32,661 nt of DNA from Corallococcus sicarius. GTDB taxonomy: Bacteria > Myxococcota > Myxococcia > Myxococcales > Myxococcaceae. Below the pieces are notes generated by a model. That model was given only the letters and a program-made list of their open reading frames with translations. It ran no database searches and was not told the DNA's origin. Location of the stretch: NCBI RefSeq assembly GCF_003611735.1, contig NZ_RAWG01000079.1, positions 1-32,661 of the forward strand. Reading direction: 5' to 3'. Position 1 is the stretch's first letter. Each line of letters opens with the position of its first letter. Both the position numbers and the translations under genes were made by a program. Of this stretch, positions 1 through 8,125 are shown piece by piece.

Positions 1-3
1 CAG

Positions 4-48
4 GCCCCGCCGCTCAAGCCCCGCCGCTCAAGCCCTGCCGCTCAAGCC
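4..48. repeat. Tandem 14-bp repeat at the left edge
   Basis: Two identical copies of gccccgccgctcaa (4-17 and 18-31) are followed by a third with one change (32-45) and a partial gcc. The array overlaps the 3' end of the flippase-like gene, whose TGA stop is read from tca at 42-44 in the last copy. Each copy carries the same tca, so on the minus strand the stop context is repeated downstream. The array may continue to the left of the window. Confidence 0.85.
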
Positions 49-1118
49 ACCGACGAGCGGCTGACGTTGGCGTCGTCGCCGTCCTTCTTCATGTTCCCGG
101 CCAGCTCGCGGAAGGACATGTGGCTGATGGACAGGAGGATGAGGCCGAAGATGATCTGCTGCGCCGTCTGGCACAGCCACATCACGTTGGCGTAGGCGAG
201 GCCGTGGGCGTTCACCACCGCGGCGGGCAGGAACAGGCCCAGGCCCACCTTCGTGGCGGCCTGGAAGGTGCCCATCATCCCGGGCGCGGCGGGGATCATG
301 ATGCCCACCACCAGCACGCACATCACGATGTACGCCTGGAAGAGCGACAGCCCCATGGGCTCGCACGCGACGCCCGGGGCCGCGCCGGAGCAGTCGAAGG
401 CGCGGGCGAGCAGCGCCATGCCCACGCCGTTCAGGCCCCAGTACAGGACCGTGTAGAGGAAGAAGAGCACGATGTGCTTGCGGTCGGGCAGCTGGCGCAT
501 GGCGCCCACGAAGCTGTCCACGATGTCGGCCACCTTCTCCGCCATGTTCGGGGAGAAGCGGCCCACGGTGGCGCGCACCAGGTGCACCGTGCGCGCCTGG
601 TGCCACAGGCCCACGAGCAGGAACACGAGCCCCCCGCCGAACACGGCGAACATCAGCCAGGAGCCCAGCTTCACGTACCGCACCCCTTCGGTCTCCATCG
701 GGATGAAGAAGAGCAGCACGCGGAAGAGGGCCGCGACGAAGAGCCCGTCCACGATGCGCTCCAGCACCACGGACGTCATCGCCGCGCTGCGGCGGATGGA
801 GCTGCGCTGGGCGATGAGGAAGGGCCGGGCGAACTCCCCCAGGCGGAACGGCAGCACCAGCAGCATCATGAAGCCGATGCCGGACGCCTCATTGAGCTTG
901 CGGAACGGGACGCGCTCCAGCCCCGACAGCAGCGCGCCCCACCGCAGCGTGCGGCAGACGTGGATGCAGGTGAGGCACAGGAAGTACGGCACCACCCACG
1001 CGTAGTTGGCCGCCTTGAGGCTGGCGATCTGCGTGGACACGTCCGTGTCCCGGAAGGCCCACCACATGAAGGCAACGGTGACGAGCAGGCTGGCGATGAG
1101 GTTGACGGCGCGTTTCAC
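42..1118 (-). CDS. Flippase-like integral membrane protein (LPG synthase TM / UPF0104 family)
   Basis: This is a polytopic membrane protein of the lysylphosphatidylglycerol-synthase transmembrane (YbhN/UPF0104) family, thought to act in lipid or lipid-linked substrate movement across the inner membrane. The protein is about 358 residues with at least six or seven hydrophobic stretches. The family signature is visible near residues 85-130: an RLGEFARP core, then a serine/alanine-rich stretch ending in VVLERIVDG. The aminoacyl-transferase domain of true MprF is absent, so this is the stand-alone membrane half. I chose the GTG at 1118 (V-K-R-A-V-N) because it starts just before the first membrane helix with a basic N-terminus; a longer frame to 1193 adds an Arg/Gly/Pro-rich stretch that looks non-coding. 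No clear Shine-Dalgarno is seen. The stop lies in a tandem repeat. Substrate is unknown. Confidence 0.85.
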   Translation of the reverse strand: MKRAVNLIASLLVTVAFMWWAFRDTDVSTQIASLKAANYAWVVPYFLCLTCIHVCRTLRWGALLSGLERVPFRKLNEASGIGFMMLLVLPFRLGEFARPFLIAQRSSIRRSAAMTSVVLERIVDGLFVAALFRVLLFFIPMETEGVRYVKLGSWLMFAVFGGGLVFLLVGLWHQARTVHLVRATVGRFSPNMAEKVADIVDSFVGAMRQLPDRKHIVLFFLYTVLYWGLNGVGMALLARAFDCSGAAPGVACEPMGLSLFQAYIVMCVLVVGIMIPAAPGMMGTFQAATKVGLGLFLPAAVVNAHGLAYANVMWLCQTAQQIIFGLILLSISHMSFRELAGNMKKDGDDANVSRSSVA

Positions 1119-1230
1119 AGCGGCCGGGTATAGCGTCACTCCCCCTGCGACTCCAGCGGAACGCCTGTCTGGCCGCTCCCGGGGCGCATGCACGAGGGCC
1201 TGGCGGCGGCGCGCTCCCCTGCTCCGTCGT

Positions 1231-1434
1231 TCAGGCGTCGTGCCCGCGGTCGGAGCCGTCGGAGGGCATTTCGTCCTCCCGCTCGTCGGCCTGGCGGTCG
1301 GGCACGCGGTACTCCTCGCCCAGCCAGCGGCCCAGGTCCACGGCGCGACAGCGGCGGGAGCAGAACGGTTGGGAGGTGTTCTCCGGACGGGGAGCCACGG
1401 GCTTCTGACAGATGGGACACGGCTGGAGGGGCAT
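1231..1434 (-). CDS. yacG: YacG-family zinc-binding protein (DNA gyrase inhibitor type)
   Basis: This 67-residue protein has the YacG zinc ribbon: Cys6 and Cys9 (CPIC), then Cys25 and Cys29 (FCSRRC), followed by the family's AVDLGRWLGEEYRVP segment. YacG of E. coli binds GyrB and inhibits gyrase; that role is taken from the family and is not shown here. The C-terminal 20 residues are acidic and probably disordered, as in homologues. The frame stays open far upstream, through the opposite-strand transporter gene, but only the ATG at 1434 gives a protein of family length. It is divergent from the MgtE-type gene with very little space between the starts. Confidence 0.85.
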   Translation of the reverse strand: MPLQPCPICQKPVAPRPENTSQPFCSRRCRAVDLGRWLGEEYRVPDRQADEREDEMPSDGSDRGHDA

Positions 1435-1497
1435 GGCGGGCGTGGACTTAGATAAGCCTTGACGCTCGCGCTTGCCAGGACGTTTCTTGGCCCGGCC

Positions 1498-2487
1498 GTG
1501 CAGACGACCCCGGAGACCGCTCACACGCTGTTGCAGAGCGACCGGCTGTCCCGGGACTTCACCGCCGTGGGCATGGAAGACACGGTGGCGGAGGCGCTGG
1601 AGAAGATCCGCGCGAACCCGGGCACCGGGGAGATCTTCTACTGCTACGCCTGTGACGCGGACGGCCGGCTGGCGGGCGTGGTGCCGCTGCGCAAGCTCAT
1701 CCGCGCCGCGCCCTCGGAGCGCATCGCGTCGCTGATGTTCACGCGGGTGGTGAAGCTGCCGGTGGACGCGTCCGACGCGGTGGTGGAGGACTTCTTCGTC
1801 ACCTACCGCTTCCTGGCCTTCCCGGTGGTGGACGCGGACGGGCGCATCGTGGGCGTGGTGGAGATGAACCAGTTCGTGGACGCGTTCTCCGACACCCTCT
1901 TCAGCGAGGTGGAGGGCCGGGTGCGCGACGAAGTCTACCGCTTCGTCGGCCTGCCCAAGGGGGAGCTCCAGGAGAAGCGGCCGGTGCGGCTCGCGCTCAA
2001 GCGCTTCCCGTGGCTGCTCGTGAACATCGGCGGTGGGTTCCTGGCGGCCACGACGACGCGCCTGTTCGAGCACACGGTGGCGGAGCTGGTGGTGGTGAGC
2101 GCCTTCATCCCCATGGTGCTGGTGCTGTCGGAGAGCCTGGGCGTGCAGACGACGGCGGTGGCCGCGTCGATGGTCGCGCACGGGGACGTGGACAAGAAGG
2201 TGGTGGTGCGCGAGGTGGTGGCCGCGAGCCTCGCCGGCCTGATGGCGGCCACGGTGGTGGCGATCCTGGGGCGCCTCTATTCACCGGGGTTCGGCTTCCC
2301 GCTGGCGCTGTTCGTGTCGGTGGCGGTGTCCGCCACGCTGGCCTCGTGCCTGGGCGGCATCCTCCCCTTCCTGTTCAAGCGCCTGAAGGTGGATCCGCAC
2401 CTGGCGTCGGCGCCGCTGGTGCTGGCGGTGGCCGACAACATCACGCTGCTGACGTACTTCGGCCTGGTGACGCGGTTGGTGTTGTGA
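1498..2487 (+). CDS. mgtE: MgtE-type magnesium transporter lacking the N domain
   Basis: Two CBS domains come first (about residues 15-135), each with the hydrophobic-DADGR-hydrophobic pattern. They are followed by an MgtE membrane domain of about five helices that ends with a conserved acidic residue in the last helix (VADNITLLTYF). MgtE proteins import Mg2+ and the CBS pair senses intracellular Mg2+. The usual superhelical N domain is missing, so the protein is about 329 residues instead of about 450. The first membrane segment has SESLGVQ where classical MgtE has a GN-x-G-x-Q motif. The start is uncertain: a TTG at 1459 is possible, but it lies only 24 bp from the divergent yacG start, so I prefer the GTG at 1498. 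It is followed after 31 bp by the oxidoreductase gene and probably shares its transcript. Confidence 0.8.
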   Translation: MQTTPETAHTLLQSDRLSRDFTAVGMEDTVAEALEKIRANPGTGEIFYCYACDADGRLAGVVPLRKLIRAAPSERIASLMFTRVVKLPVDASDAVVEDFFVTYRFLAFPVVDADGRIVGVVEMNQFVDAFSDTLFSEVEGRVRDEVYRFVGLPKGELQEKRPVRLALKRFPWLLVNIGGGFLAATTTRLFEHTVAELVVVSAFIPMVLVLSESLGVQTTAVAASMVAHGDVDKKVVVREVVAASLAGLMAATVVAILGRLYSPGFGFPLALFVSVAVSATLASCLGGILPFLFKRLKVDPHLASAPLVLAVADNITLLTYFGLVTRLVL

Positions 2488-2518
2488 ACGACGGTGGTTT
2501 CTTCGGGGAGTCCAAGCC

Positions 2519-3508
2519 ATGAAGGTCATGCGCATCACGCAGCCCGGCGGTCCGGAGGTGCTCGCGTTCGACGAGCGGCCGGAGCCCACGCCGGGACCGA
2601 ACGACGTGCAGGTCCGCGTGCGGGCGAGCGCCCTCAACCGGGCGGACCTGCTCCAGGTGCGGGGCGTCTACCCTCCTCCGCCGGACGTGCCGCAGGACGT
2701 GCCGGGTCTGGAGTACGCGGGTGAGGTGGTGGCGGTGGGGCCCCGGGCGCGGAAGTTCAAGGTCGGGGACCGGGTGATGGGCCTCGTCGGTGGCGGCGCG
2801 TGGAGCGAGGTGCTCACCACGCACGAGCGCGAGGTGCTGCGCATGCCGGCCGGGATGGACTTCGCGGACGCGGCGGCGCTGCCGGAGGCGTACCTCACGG
2901 CCTGGGACGCGCTGGTGCTCCAGGCGGACCTGCGCGCCGGGGAGACGGTGCTGGTGCACGCGGTGGCGAGCGGCGTGGGTGCGGCGGCGGCGCTGCTCTG
3001 CCGCGCGATGGGCGTGCGCGTGGTGGGCACCGGGCGCAACGCGGAGAAGCTGGCGCGGGCCTCCGAGTGGGGCGTGGGCACGACGGTGCTCTGTGCGTCG
3101 TCGCCGCCCGTGTTCGCGGACGCGGTGCTGGAGGCCACGGAGGGCCGGGGCGCGGACGTGTGCCTGGACCTGGTGGGCGGCAACTACCTGCCGGAGTCGC
3201 TGAAGGCGATGGCGCCCCGGGGCCGGCTGATGCAGGTGGGCTCGGTGGCAGGGACCCGCGTGGACCTGGACCTGGGTCTGGTCATGCGCAAGCGGCTGCG
3301 CATCACCGGGACGGTGCTGAGGAGCCGGCAGGCGGAGGAGAAGATGGCGCTGACGCAGGCAGCGGAGCGCCAGTTGCTGCCGCTGTTCGACTCCGGCGCG
3401 CTGAAGCCCGTGGTGGATGAGGTGCTGCCCATGGCGGAGCTGCGCTCCGGGCTGGAGCGGATGGCGGGCAACACCACCGTGGGCAAGGTCGTGGTGCGCT
3501 GGGCGTAG
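2519..3508 (+). CDS. NAD(P)H:quinone oxidoreductase, zinc-independent MDR family (PIG3/Qor-like)
   Basis: This 329-residue medium-chain dehydrogenase/reductase has an N-terminal GroES-like fold (residues 1-125, including ALNRADLLQVRG and PGLEYAGEV) and a Rossmann domain with the cofactor loop HAVASGVGAAA near residue 147. The structural and catalytic zinc cysteines of alcohol dehydrogenases are absent, as expected for the quinone oxidoreductase (PIG3-like) branch. Such enzymes reduce quinones with NADPH in the cytosol. The ATG at 2519 has GGGAG eight bases upstream. The gene lies 31 bp after the MgtE-type gene. Its TAG stop lies in a perfect palindrome shared with the convergent YjbR gene. 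Confidence 0.9.
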   Translation: MKVMRITQPGGPEVLAFDERPEPTPGPNDVQVRVRASALNRADLLQVRGVYPPPPDVPQDVPGLEYAGEVVAVGPRARKFKVGDRVMGLVGGGAWSEVLTTHEREVLRMPAGMDFADAAALPEAYLTAWDALVLQADLRAGETVLVHAVASGVGAAAALLCRAMGVRVVGTGRNAEKLARASEWGVGTTVLCASSPPVFADAVLEATEGRGADVCLDLVGGNYLPESLKAMAPRGRLMQVGSVAGTRVDLDLGLVMRKRLRITGTVLRSRQAEEKMALTQAAERQLLPLFDSGALKPVVDEVLPMAELRSGLERMAGNTTVGKVVVRWA

Positions 3509-3519
3509 CGGCTACGCCC
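3501..3519. terminator. Palindrome holding both stop codons of convergent genes
   Basis: gggcgtagc-g-gctacgccc is a perfect inverted repeat with 9-base arms. It contains the TAG of the oxidoreductase (3506-3508) and the complementary cta stop of the YjbR gene (3512-3514). As RNA it can form an 8-bp stem with a CGG loop on either strand. A bidirectional termination or mRNA-end role is inferred; no T-run follows. Confidence 0.5.
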
Positions 3520-3982
3520 GGCGGGAGGGGCTCCGCTTCCGGGCCGGAGCCTTCTTCGCGGCGCGCGCCGGTTTCACTTCGGGCTCCGGTGCCTGCGAAG
3601 CCTTGAGCACCTTGGAGGAGGCGCACCGGCGCCAGGCCTCCTTGAGCAGGGATTGCAGCAGAGGCCGGTCCACGGTGGTGAGCTGGACGATGACCATGGG
3701 CCAGTCCTGGTAGTGGGGCGTCACCCGGAAGACGTCTGGCTTTGACTGGAGCAGCGCCTCCCGGTGGTCGAAGTCCACCTTGATGACGATGGAGTCCTCG
3801 TCCAGCACCCGCGCGAAGAGCGTGTCGCTCACCCGGAAGCCCGGCGTGCCGTACGAGGGGCGCTCCTCCGTCGCAGGCAGTGCCAGCGCCAGCTCCCGCA
3901 CGTCGTCCACCGTGAGTCGCGCCTTGCGCTTCGCCGGCTTCGCCTTCGCCGCCGCCTTCACCGTCTTTCGCCGGGTCGCCAT
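3512..3982 (-). CDS. MmcQ/YjbR-family protein with basic tails
   Basis: The core (about residues 22-125) is a YjbR/MmcQ fold, with ELALALPATEE, the Y-G-x-P-x-F/R segment and a VTPHYQDWPMVIV strand-helix. The family has a CyaY-like double-wing DNA-binding-type fold, but its biochemical role is not established. The core is framed by Lys/Ala/Arg-rich tails: residues 3-22 and the last 20 residues, with AAKK, KRK and ARKR elements like those of histone H1-type proteins. That supports nucleic-acid binding by inference. The start ATG at 3982 has a strong GGAGAAGG upstream. The gene converges on the oxidoreductase and is divergent from the kinase across 83 bp. Confidence 0.85.
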   Translation of the reverse strand: MATRRKTVKAAAKAKPAKRKARLTVDDVRELALALPATEERPSYGTPGFRVSDTLFARVLDEDSIVIKVDFDHREALLQSKPDVFRVTPHYQDWPMVIVQLTTVDRPLLQSLLKEAWRRCASSKVLKASQAPEPEVKPARAAKKAPARKRSPSRRA

Positions 3983-4065
3983 CCGTGCCTTCTCCTCGTT
4001 GGAACGTGGACTCCTGGGGATGCAGGAGTTTCCGACATTGATGACCCTTTGCTACCGTTCCCCGG

Positions 4066-5625
4066 GTGAGTCAGCCACAGACCCTCCCCTTCGGCCGGTA
4101 CGAGCTCCTGGAACGATTGGGAGCTGGCGGCATGGCGATGGTCTACCGGGGGAAATACACGGCCGGGCCCGGGATCACCAAGATCGTGGTCATCAAGCGG
4201 GTCCTGAGCGAGTACGCGGACGACCCGGCCTTCGTGGAGATGTTCCTCAACGAGGCACGCATCTCGGTGGGGCTCAACCACGGCAACATCGTGCAGGTGT
4301 TCGACTTCGGGCAGGTGGACGGGGAGTACTTCCTCGCCATGGAGTTCGTGGACGGCCAGCCCCTGTCCCGGGTGATGAAGCGGCTCAAGGCGAAGGGGTT
4401 CGCCTGGATGCCCGCGCCCCTCGCGGTGAGCACCGTCATCGAGCTGTGCCGGGGCCTGCACCACGCCCACACACGGACGGATGAGGACGGGGCGTCGCTG
4501 GGGCTCGTGCATCGGGACATCTCTCCCGACAACGTCCTCGTGAGCTACGAGGGCGAGGTGAAGGTCTCCGACTTCGGCATCGCCAAGGCGCGGCTCGCGG
4601 GACGCCCGCAGACCGAGGTCGGCGTCATCAAGGGCAAGTATCCCTACCTGGCCCCAGAGCAGCTCAAGCAGTGGCCCGCGGATGCCCGCGCGGATGTCTA
4701 TGCGGCGGGCGTTGTCCTGTTCGAGCTGTTGTGTGGCGAGCGGCCTGTCTCCGGCAACGAGCTGGAGATCTTCCAGCGCGCCACCGAAGGCCGCCTGACG
4801 CCAGCGCGCAGCCTCAACCCCAGCCTGGATGACGACCTGCTGGCCATCCTGAAGCGTGCGCTCGCGCCCTCCCCCGACGAACGCTACCGGAGCGCGGAAG
4901 CGCTGCAGCAATCCCTGTCGGACTGGCTGGGCTCCCGCGCCCCCCGCCTCCCCACCCACGCCCGAAAGCTGCTCATGGCCTGGAGCTTCCAGGAGGAGTT
5001 GGCCGCCCAGCACCGGCCTGTCGCCCTCCCCGAGCCCTTCCTCCGCCAGCTCCAGACCTGGCGCGACGAAAAGATCCTGGCCAGTCCCGCCCTCGCGGCG
5101 GCGTCCTCGCCCCCTTCGCCCGTGATGCATGAGTGGCCCGCGCTTCCCCCGGAGCTGGTGCCCGAGCGCCCGCCGCGCGCGCCACCCCCACCAGTCCCCG
5201 TCGTGAACGCCCAGGCGGCGCGGGAGTTCTCCCGGGCGCGGCTTCAGACACTGCTCGCTCGGGACAGCTTCTGGTGGGCGGTCATGGTGGGGGGGAGCTG
5301 CGTCATCCTCGGTACCTTCGCTCTGGCGCGCGCCTGGAGCCGCCCGGTCCCGATGACAACCCAGGCCGTGGACCCGCGGCTCGCCTACGCCCGGGGCCAG
5401 GAGCATTCGCTGCGCCAGGAGTCGGCCGCAGCCGCGGTGTGGTTCCGGCGGTGTCTGGAGTCAGCGCCTTCCAACACCGATTGCAGACTCGCGCTGGCGA
5501 AGGCCTACGAGGCGCAGGGGCGCATGACGGACGCGCGCGACGCGTACGAGCGCTTCGTGGAACTCCAGCCCCAGGGCGCTGAAGCGGATGCCGCCCGAGC
5601 CTTCCTGAGGGCCCATCCCCCCTGA
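4066..5625 (+). CDS. Membrane-anchored Ser/Thr protein kinase with C-terminal TPR-like region
   Basis: This is an active-looking Hanks-type kinase of 519 residues. Visible motifs are the glycine loop GAGGMAMVY (19-27), the VVIK lysine Lys44, Glu63 in helix C, the catalytic HRD at 149-151 with Asn156, DFG at 169-171, APE at 197-199 and Asp210. A Pro-rich juxtamembrane linker (about 345-380) leads to one membrane helix (402-423) and then a TPR-like helical region (about 438-510) that would be outside the cytoplasm. It starts with GTG; no upstream start is better supported. Myxobacteria have large families of such kinases, and the ligand and substrates cannot be read from sequence. It stands alone between a divergent YjbR gene and the agmatinase-family gene 61 bp downstream. 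Confidence 0.95.
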   Translation: MSQPQTLPFGRYELLERLGAGGMAMVYRGKYTAGPGITKIVVIKRVLSEYADDPAFVEMFLNEARISVGLNHGNIVQVFDFGQVDGEYFLAMEFVDGQPLSRVMKRLKAKGFAWMPAPLAVSTVIELCRGLHHAHTRTDEDGASLGLVHRDISPDNVLVSYEGEVKVSDFGIAKARLAGRPQTEVGVIKGKYPYLAPEQLKQWPADARADVYAAGVVLFELLCGERPVSGNELEIFQRATEGRLTPARSLNPSLDDDLLAILKRALAPSPDERYRSAEALQQSLSDWLGSRAPRLPTHARKLLMAWSFQEELAAQHRPVALPEPFLRQLQTWRDEKILASPALAAASSPPSPVMHEWPALPPELVPERPPRAPPPPVPVVNAQAAREFSRARLQTLLARDSFWWAVMVGGSCVILGTFALARAWSRPVPMTTQAVDPRLAYARGQEHSLRQESAAAAVWFRRCLESAPSNTDCRLALAKAYEAQGRMTDARDAYERFVELQPQGAEADAARAFLRAHPP

Positions 5626-5686
5626 GGGCAGCCAGGCATCACCGAAGCCATTGCGTGCGGGGGGCGGAACCGTATCCTGCGCCGCC

Positions 5687-6724
5687 ATGGCTACCCACTT
5701 CGACCCCGCGGCCGCCGCGCAGCCGGGCTCCGGCATCTTCGGCCTCCCCCACTCGCCCGAGGAGGCCCACGTCGTCGTCATCCCCGTGCCCTTCGAGGCC
5801 ACCACCAGCTACGGCGGCGGCACGTCCGACGGACCCGCCGCCCTGCTCGACGCCAGTCGCCAGGTGGACCTGTTCGACGTGGAGACGGGCCGCCCCTACG
5901 AGCGCGGCATCGCCATGCTCGAGGCTCCGTCCGAGCTGCACGAGTGGAACACCCGCGCCAAGGAGCGCGCCCAGATCGTCATCGAGGCCGGCGGCATCGA
6001 TGAGGGCACGCCGGAGCTGCTCGCCGCCGCGCGCGACGTGAACGTGTTCAGCGAGAAGCTCAACGACCACGTCTACCGCACCGCGAAGCACTGGCTGGAG
6101 CAGGGCAAGCGCGTGGCCGCCGTGGGAGGCGACCACGCCATCTCCTTCGGCATCATCCAGGCCCACGCGGAGAAGTACCCCGGCATGGGCGTGCTCCACC
6201 TGGACGCGCACGCCGACCTGCGCGTGGCGTACGAGGGCTTCACCTGGTCGCACGCGTCCATCTTCTACAACGTCGCGGAGCGCATCCCCGGCGTGAAGAC
6301 GCTCGTCCAGGTGGGCCTGCGCGACATGAGCGAGAACGAGCACCGCTACATCGAGCAGTCCGGCGGTCGCATCCAGGCCTTCTTCGACGCCACCCTCCAG
6401 CAGAACCGCTTCGACGGCTTGCCCTGGAACCAGCAGGTGAAGCAGATCGTCGAGAAGCTGCCGCAGCAGGTCTACCTGTCGTTCGACATCGACGGATTGG
6501 ACCCCGTGCTGTGCCCGCACACCGGCACCCCCGTCCCCGGCGGCCTGTCCTTCCCGGAGGCCACCGCGCTCGTGGCGGGCGTCGTGCGCTCGGGCCGCAC
6601 CATCGTCGGGTTCGACTTGACGGAGGTGGCCCCCGACCCCGAGGGCAGCGAGTGGGACGCCAACGTGGGCGCCCGGCTGCTCTACAAGATGATCGGCTGG
6701 ATGCTGAAGTCGCAGCAGGCCTGA
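5687..6724 (+). CDS. Agmatinase-family ureohydrolase
   Basis: This 345-residue enzyme belongs to the arginase/agmatinase superfamily, which hydrolyses guanidino compounds to urea plus an amine using two Mn ions. All six metal ligands are visible: His150 (GGDHAIS), Asp173/His175/Asp177 (DAHADL), and Asp267/Asp269 (FDIDGLDP). The substrate is probably agmatine, giving putrescine, but guanidinobutyrase or formimidoylglutamase activity cannot be excluded. The ATG at 5687 (MATHFDP) is preferred to an upstream in-frame ATG at 5651. The last codons and the TGA form the left copy of the 16-bp direct repeat at 6710-6725. Before the island inserted, this gene would have ended 3 bp from the stop of the convergent signalling gene now at 9208. 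Confidence 0.9.
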   Translation: MATHFDPAAAAQPGSGIFGLPHSPEEAHVVVIPVPFEATTSYGGGTSDGPAALLDASRQVDLFDVETGRPYERGIAMLEAPSELHEWNTRAKERAQIVIEAGGIDEGTPELLAAARDVNVFSEKLNDHVYRTAKHWLEQGKRVAAVGGDHAISFGIIQAHAEKYPGMGVLHLDAHADLRVAYEGFTWSHASIFYNVAERIPGVKTLVQVGLRDMSENEHRYIEQSGGRIQAFFDATLQQNRFDGLPWNQQVKQIVEKLPQQVYLSFDIDGLDPVLCPHTGTPVPGGLSFPEATALVAGVVRSGRTIVGFDLTEVAPDPEGSEWDANVGARLLYKMIGWMLKSQQA

Positions 6725-6725
6725 G
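6710..6725. repeat. 16-bp direct repeat, left end of the Septu island
   Basis: tcgcagcaggcctgag covers the last four codons and the stop of the agmatinase-family gene. An identical copy lies at 9190-9205, exactly 2480 bp away. The bases next to the two copies differ (g/t before, c/g after), so the repeat is exactly 16 bp. It looks like an attachment-site or target duplication. Confidence 0.85.
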
Positions 6726-6775
6726 CGTTAGCAGACGACTGGCTAGTCACATCAACCGCCCAGAAGGGGCAGTCT

Positions 6776-8125
6776 ATGTACATCAAGAACCTTAAGATTC
6801 AAAACCTGAAACTCTTAAAAAACATCGAGCTCCCATTCACAAACAGCGACGGCAGTCCTCGAATGTGGACAGTCATCATCGGGGAAAACGGAACAGGAAA
6901 AACATCAATACTACAAGCAATTGCCATGGCATCTGCCGGACAGCGCAACGTAACCGGCCTAGCAGAAAACATTGAATCCTTAAGAGACAAACGAGCCCCC
7001 AGGACCACCGTACAAATAGAAGCAGAATTCATCCTAGACGCAACCCAACGAAAAGAGCGCCTCTATCCGGGCTATCCAGGCGGCAAGCCGCCCGGAGACG
7101 TCGTGATTCAGTCACACGTCAGACTAAACCCAAAACAAAAAAGCCTAGAAGCAAATTCAAACTACCTCGGAGTTGACGCGAGCATAGATCCGATCGACCA
7201 AGCACGAAGCCTAGACGCGAAATTATGGTTTGTGGCAGCCTACGGAATCCACCGAAACCTACCGGACAGCACAATCTCAAGCCCTCGGATTCAAAATGCA
7301 AGCATTGACCGACTAAGACCAATATTCAAAAACGATGTGCCGCTAATTGGGACAGCCTTCGCCAATGTCCTCACAACCAAAAAGCGCACGACATACGCAA
7401 GAATCCTAAGGGATACATTGTTTGGCGCAAAAGACCTACTTCCTGGATTTAAGGATCTTGAGCTACGAGGCAAAGGCGGAGCCAACAGCAGCCTAGCACT
7501 ACAAGAGCGGCACCGCTTTATCCAAGACCTTCCATCTGGGAACCTCAAGCTTGCTGCTAATTGGCTCTCGCATGGCTACCAGTCAACCATTGCATGGATC
7601 GCCGACCTAGTTGGCCAGATTTTATATGAATCAAAACTAGACAATGGCATGTCTCCCAAGGAGATGGAGGGACTGGTCCTGATTGACGAACTAGACCTAT
7701 ATCTCCACCCCAAATGGCAGAGAACACTAATACAAACACTTAAGAGAACTTTTCCAAAAATACAATTCGTAGCAACCACCCACTCGCCATTGGCACTTGT
7801 GGGGCTACGACCAGATGAAGATGAAATCATCAGACTCGCCATAAACAAGAGCACAGGCAACGTGCAGCAATACGACATGAAAAATGGACAAGCGAACGAG
7901 CCAGATCCACGCCTGATGACTGGAACGGAAATCTACCAAAATTACTTTGGAATCAACCAGTTCTATCCCGACAATCTCGGCGACCTCCTCAGGAGACACC
8001 GTTTTCTCGCGGCCAATCCATTTAGAAGCGACAAGGACGAGATAGCTCTTGATCAGATCGAGAAGAAGCTCCGCGAAGAGGGCGTCGATCCGGACTTTGA
8101 GCGGACTCCGAGGGAAAACCCATGA
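6776..8125 (+). CDS. ptuA: Septu ATPase PtuA-like (AAA/ABC-type)
   Basis: This 449-residue ATPase is the likely sensor/regulator subunit of a Septu anti-phage system. Walker A is GENGTGKT (36-43), an ABC signature-like LSHGYQS lies at 264-270, Walker B is LVLIDE (300-305) followed by LDLYLHP, and an H-loop TTHS lies at 334-337. This is the order seen in SMC/OLD-type ATPases. In Septu, PtuA assembles with the PtuB nuclease and is thought to restrain or control it. The ATG at 6776 has gaagggg a few bases upstream, 50 bp after the agmatinase stop. The TGA overlaps the PtuB start as ATGA, giving translational coupling. Low G+C and different codon use point to transfer. No reverse transcriptase lies nearby, so this is a stand-alone Septu and not a retron. 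OLD-family or Gabija ATPases are less likely, since no TOPRIM domain is present. Confidence 0.85.
   Translation: MYIKNLKIQNLKLLKNIELPFTNSDGSPRMWTVIIGENGTGKTSILQAIAMASAGQRNVTGLAENIESLRDKRAPRTTVQIEAEFILDATQRKERLYPGYPGGKPPGDVVIQSHVRLNPKQKSLEANSNYLGVDASIDPIDQARSLDAKLWFVAAYGIHRNLPDSTISSPRIQNASIDRLRPIFKNDVPLIGTAFANVLTTKKRTTYARILRDTLFGAKDLLPGFKDLELRGKGGANSSLALQERHRFIQDLPSGNLKLAANWLSHGYQSTIAWIADLVGQILYESKLDNGMSPKEMEGLVLIDELDLYLHPKWQRTLIQTLKRTFPKIQFVATTHSPLALVGLRPDEDEIIRLAINKSTGNVQQYDMKNGQANEPDPRLMTGTEIYQNYFGINQFYPDNLGDLLRRHRFLAANPFRSDKDEIALDQIEKKLREEGVDPDFERTPRENP

Noticed and set aside
120-1133. Long plus-strand frame over the flippase-like gene
   Set aside because: It is rich in His, Gln, Glu and Arg with no recognisable domain, and the minus strand has a clear membrane-protein family match.
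1435-2181. Minus-strand open frame extending upstream of yacG
   Set aside because: It lies opposite the MgtE-type gene. Only the part from 1434 downward has family similarity and the correct length.
6726-6775. Possible retron RNA before the PtuA-like gene
   Set aside because: There are only 50 bases between the agmatinase stop and the ATPase start, no long inverted repeats and no reverse transcriptase.
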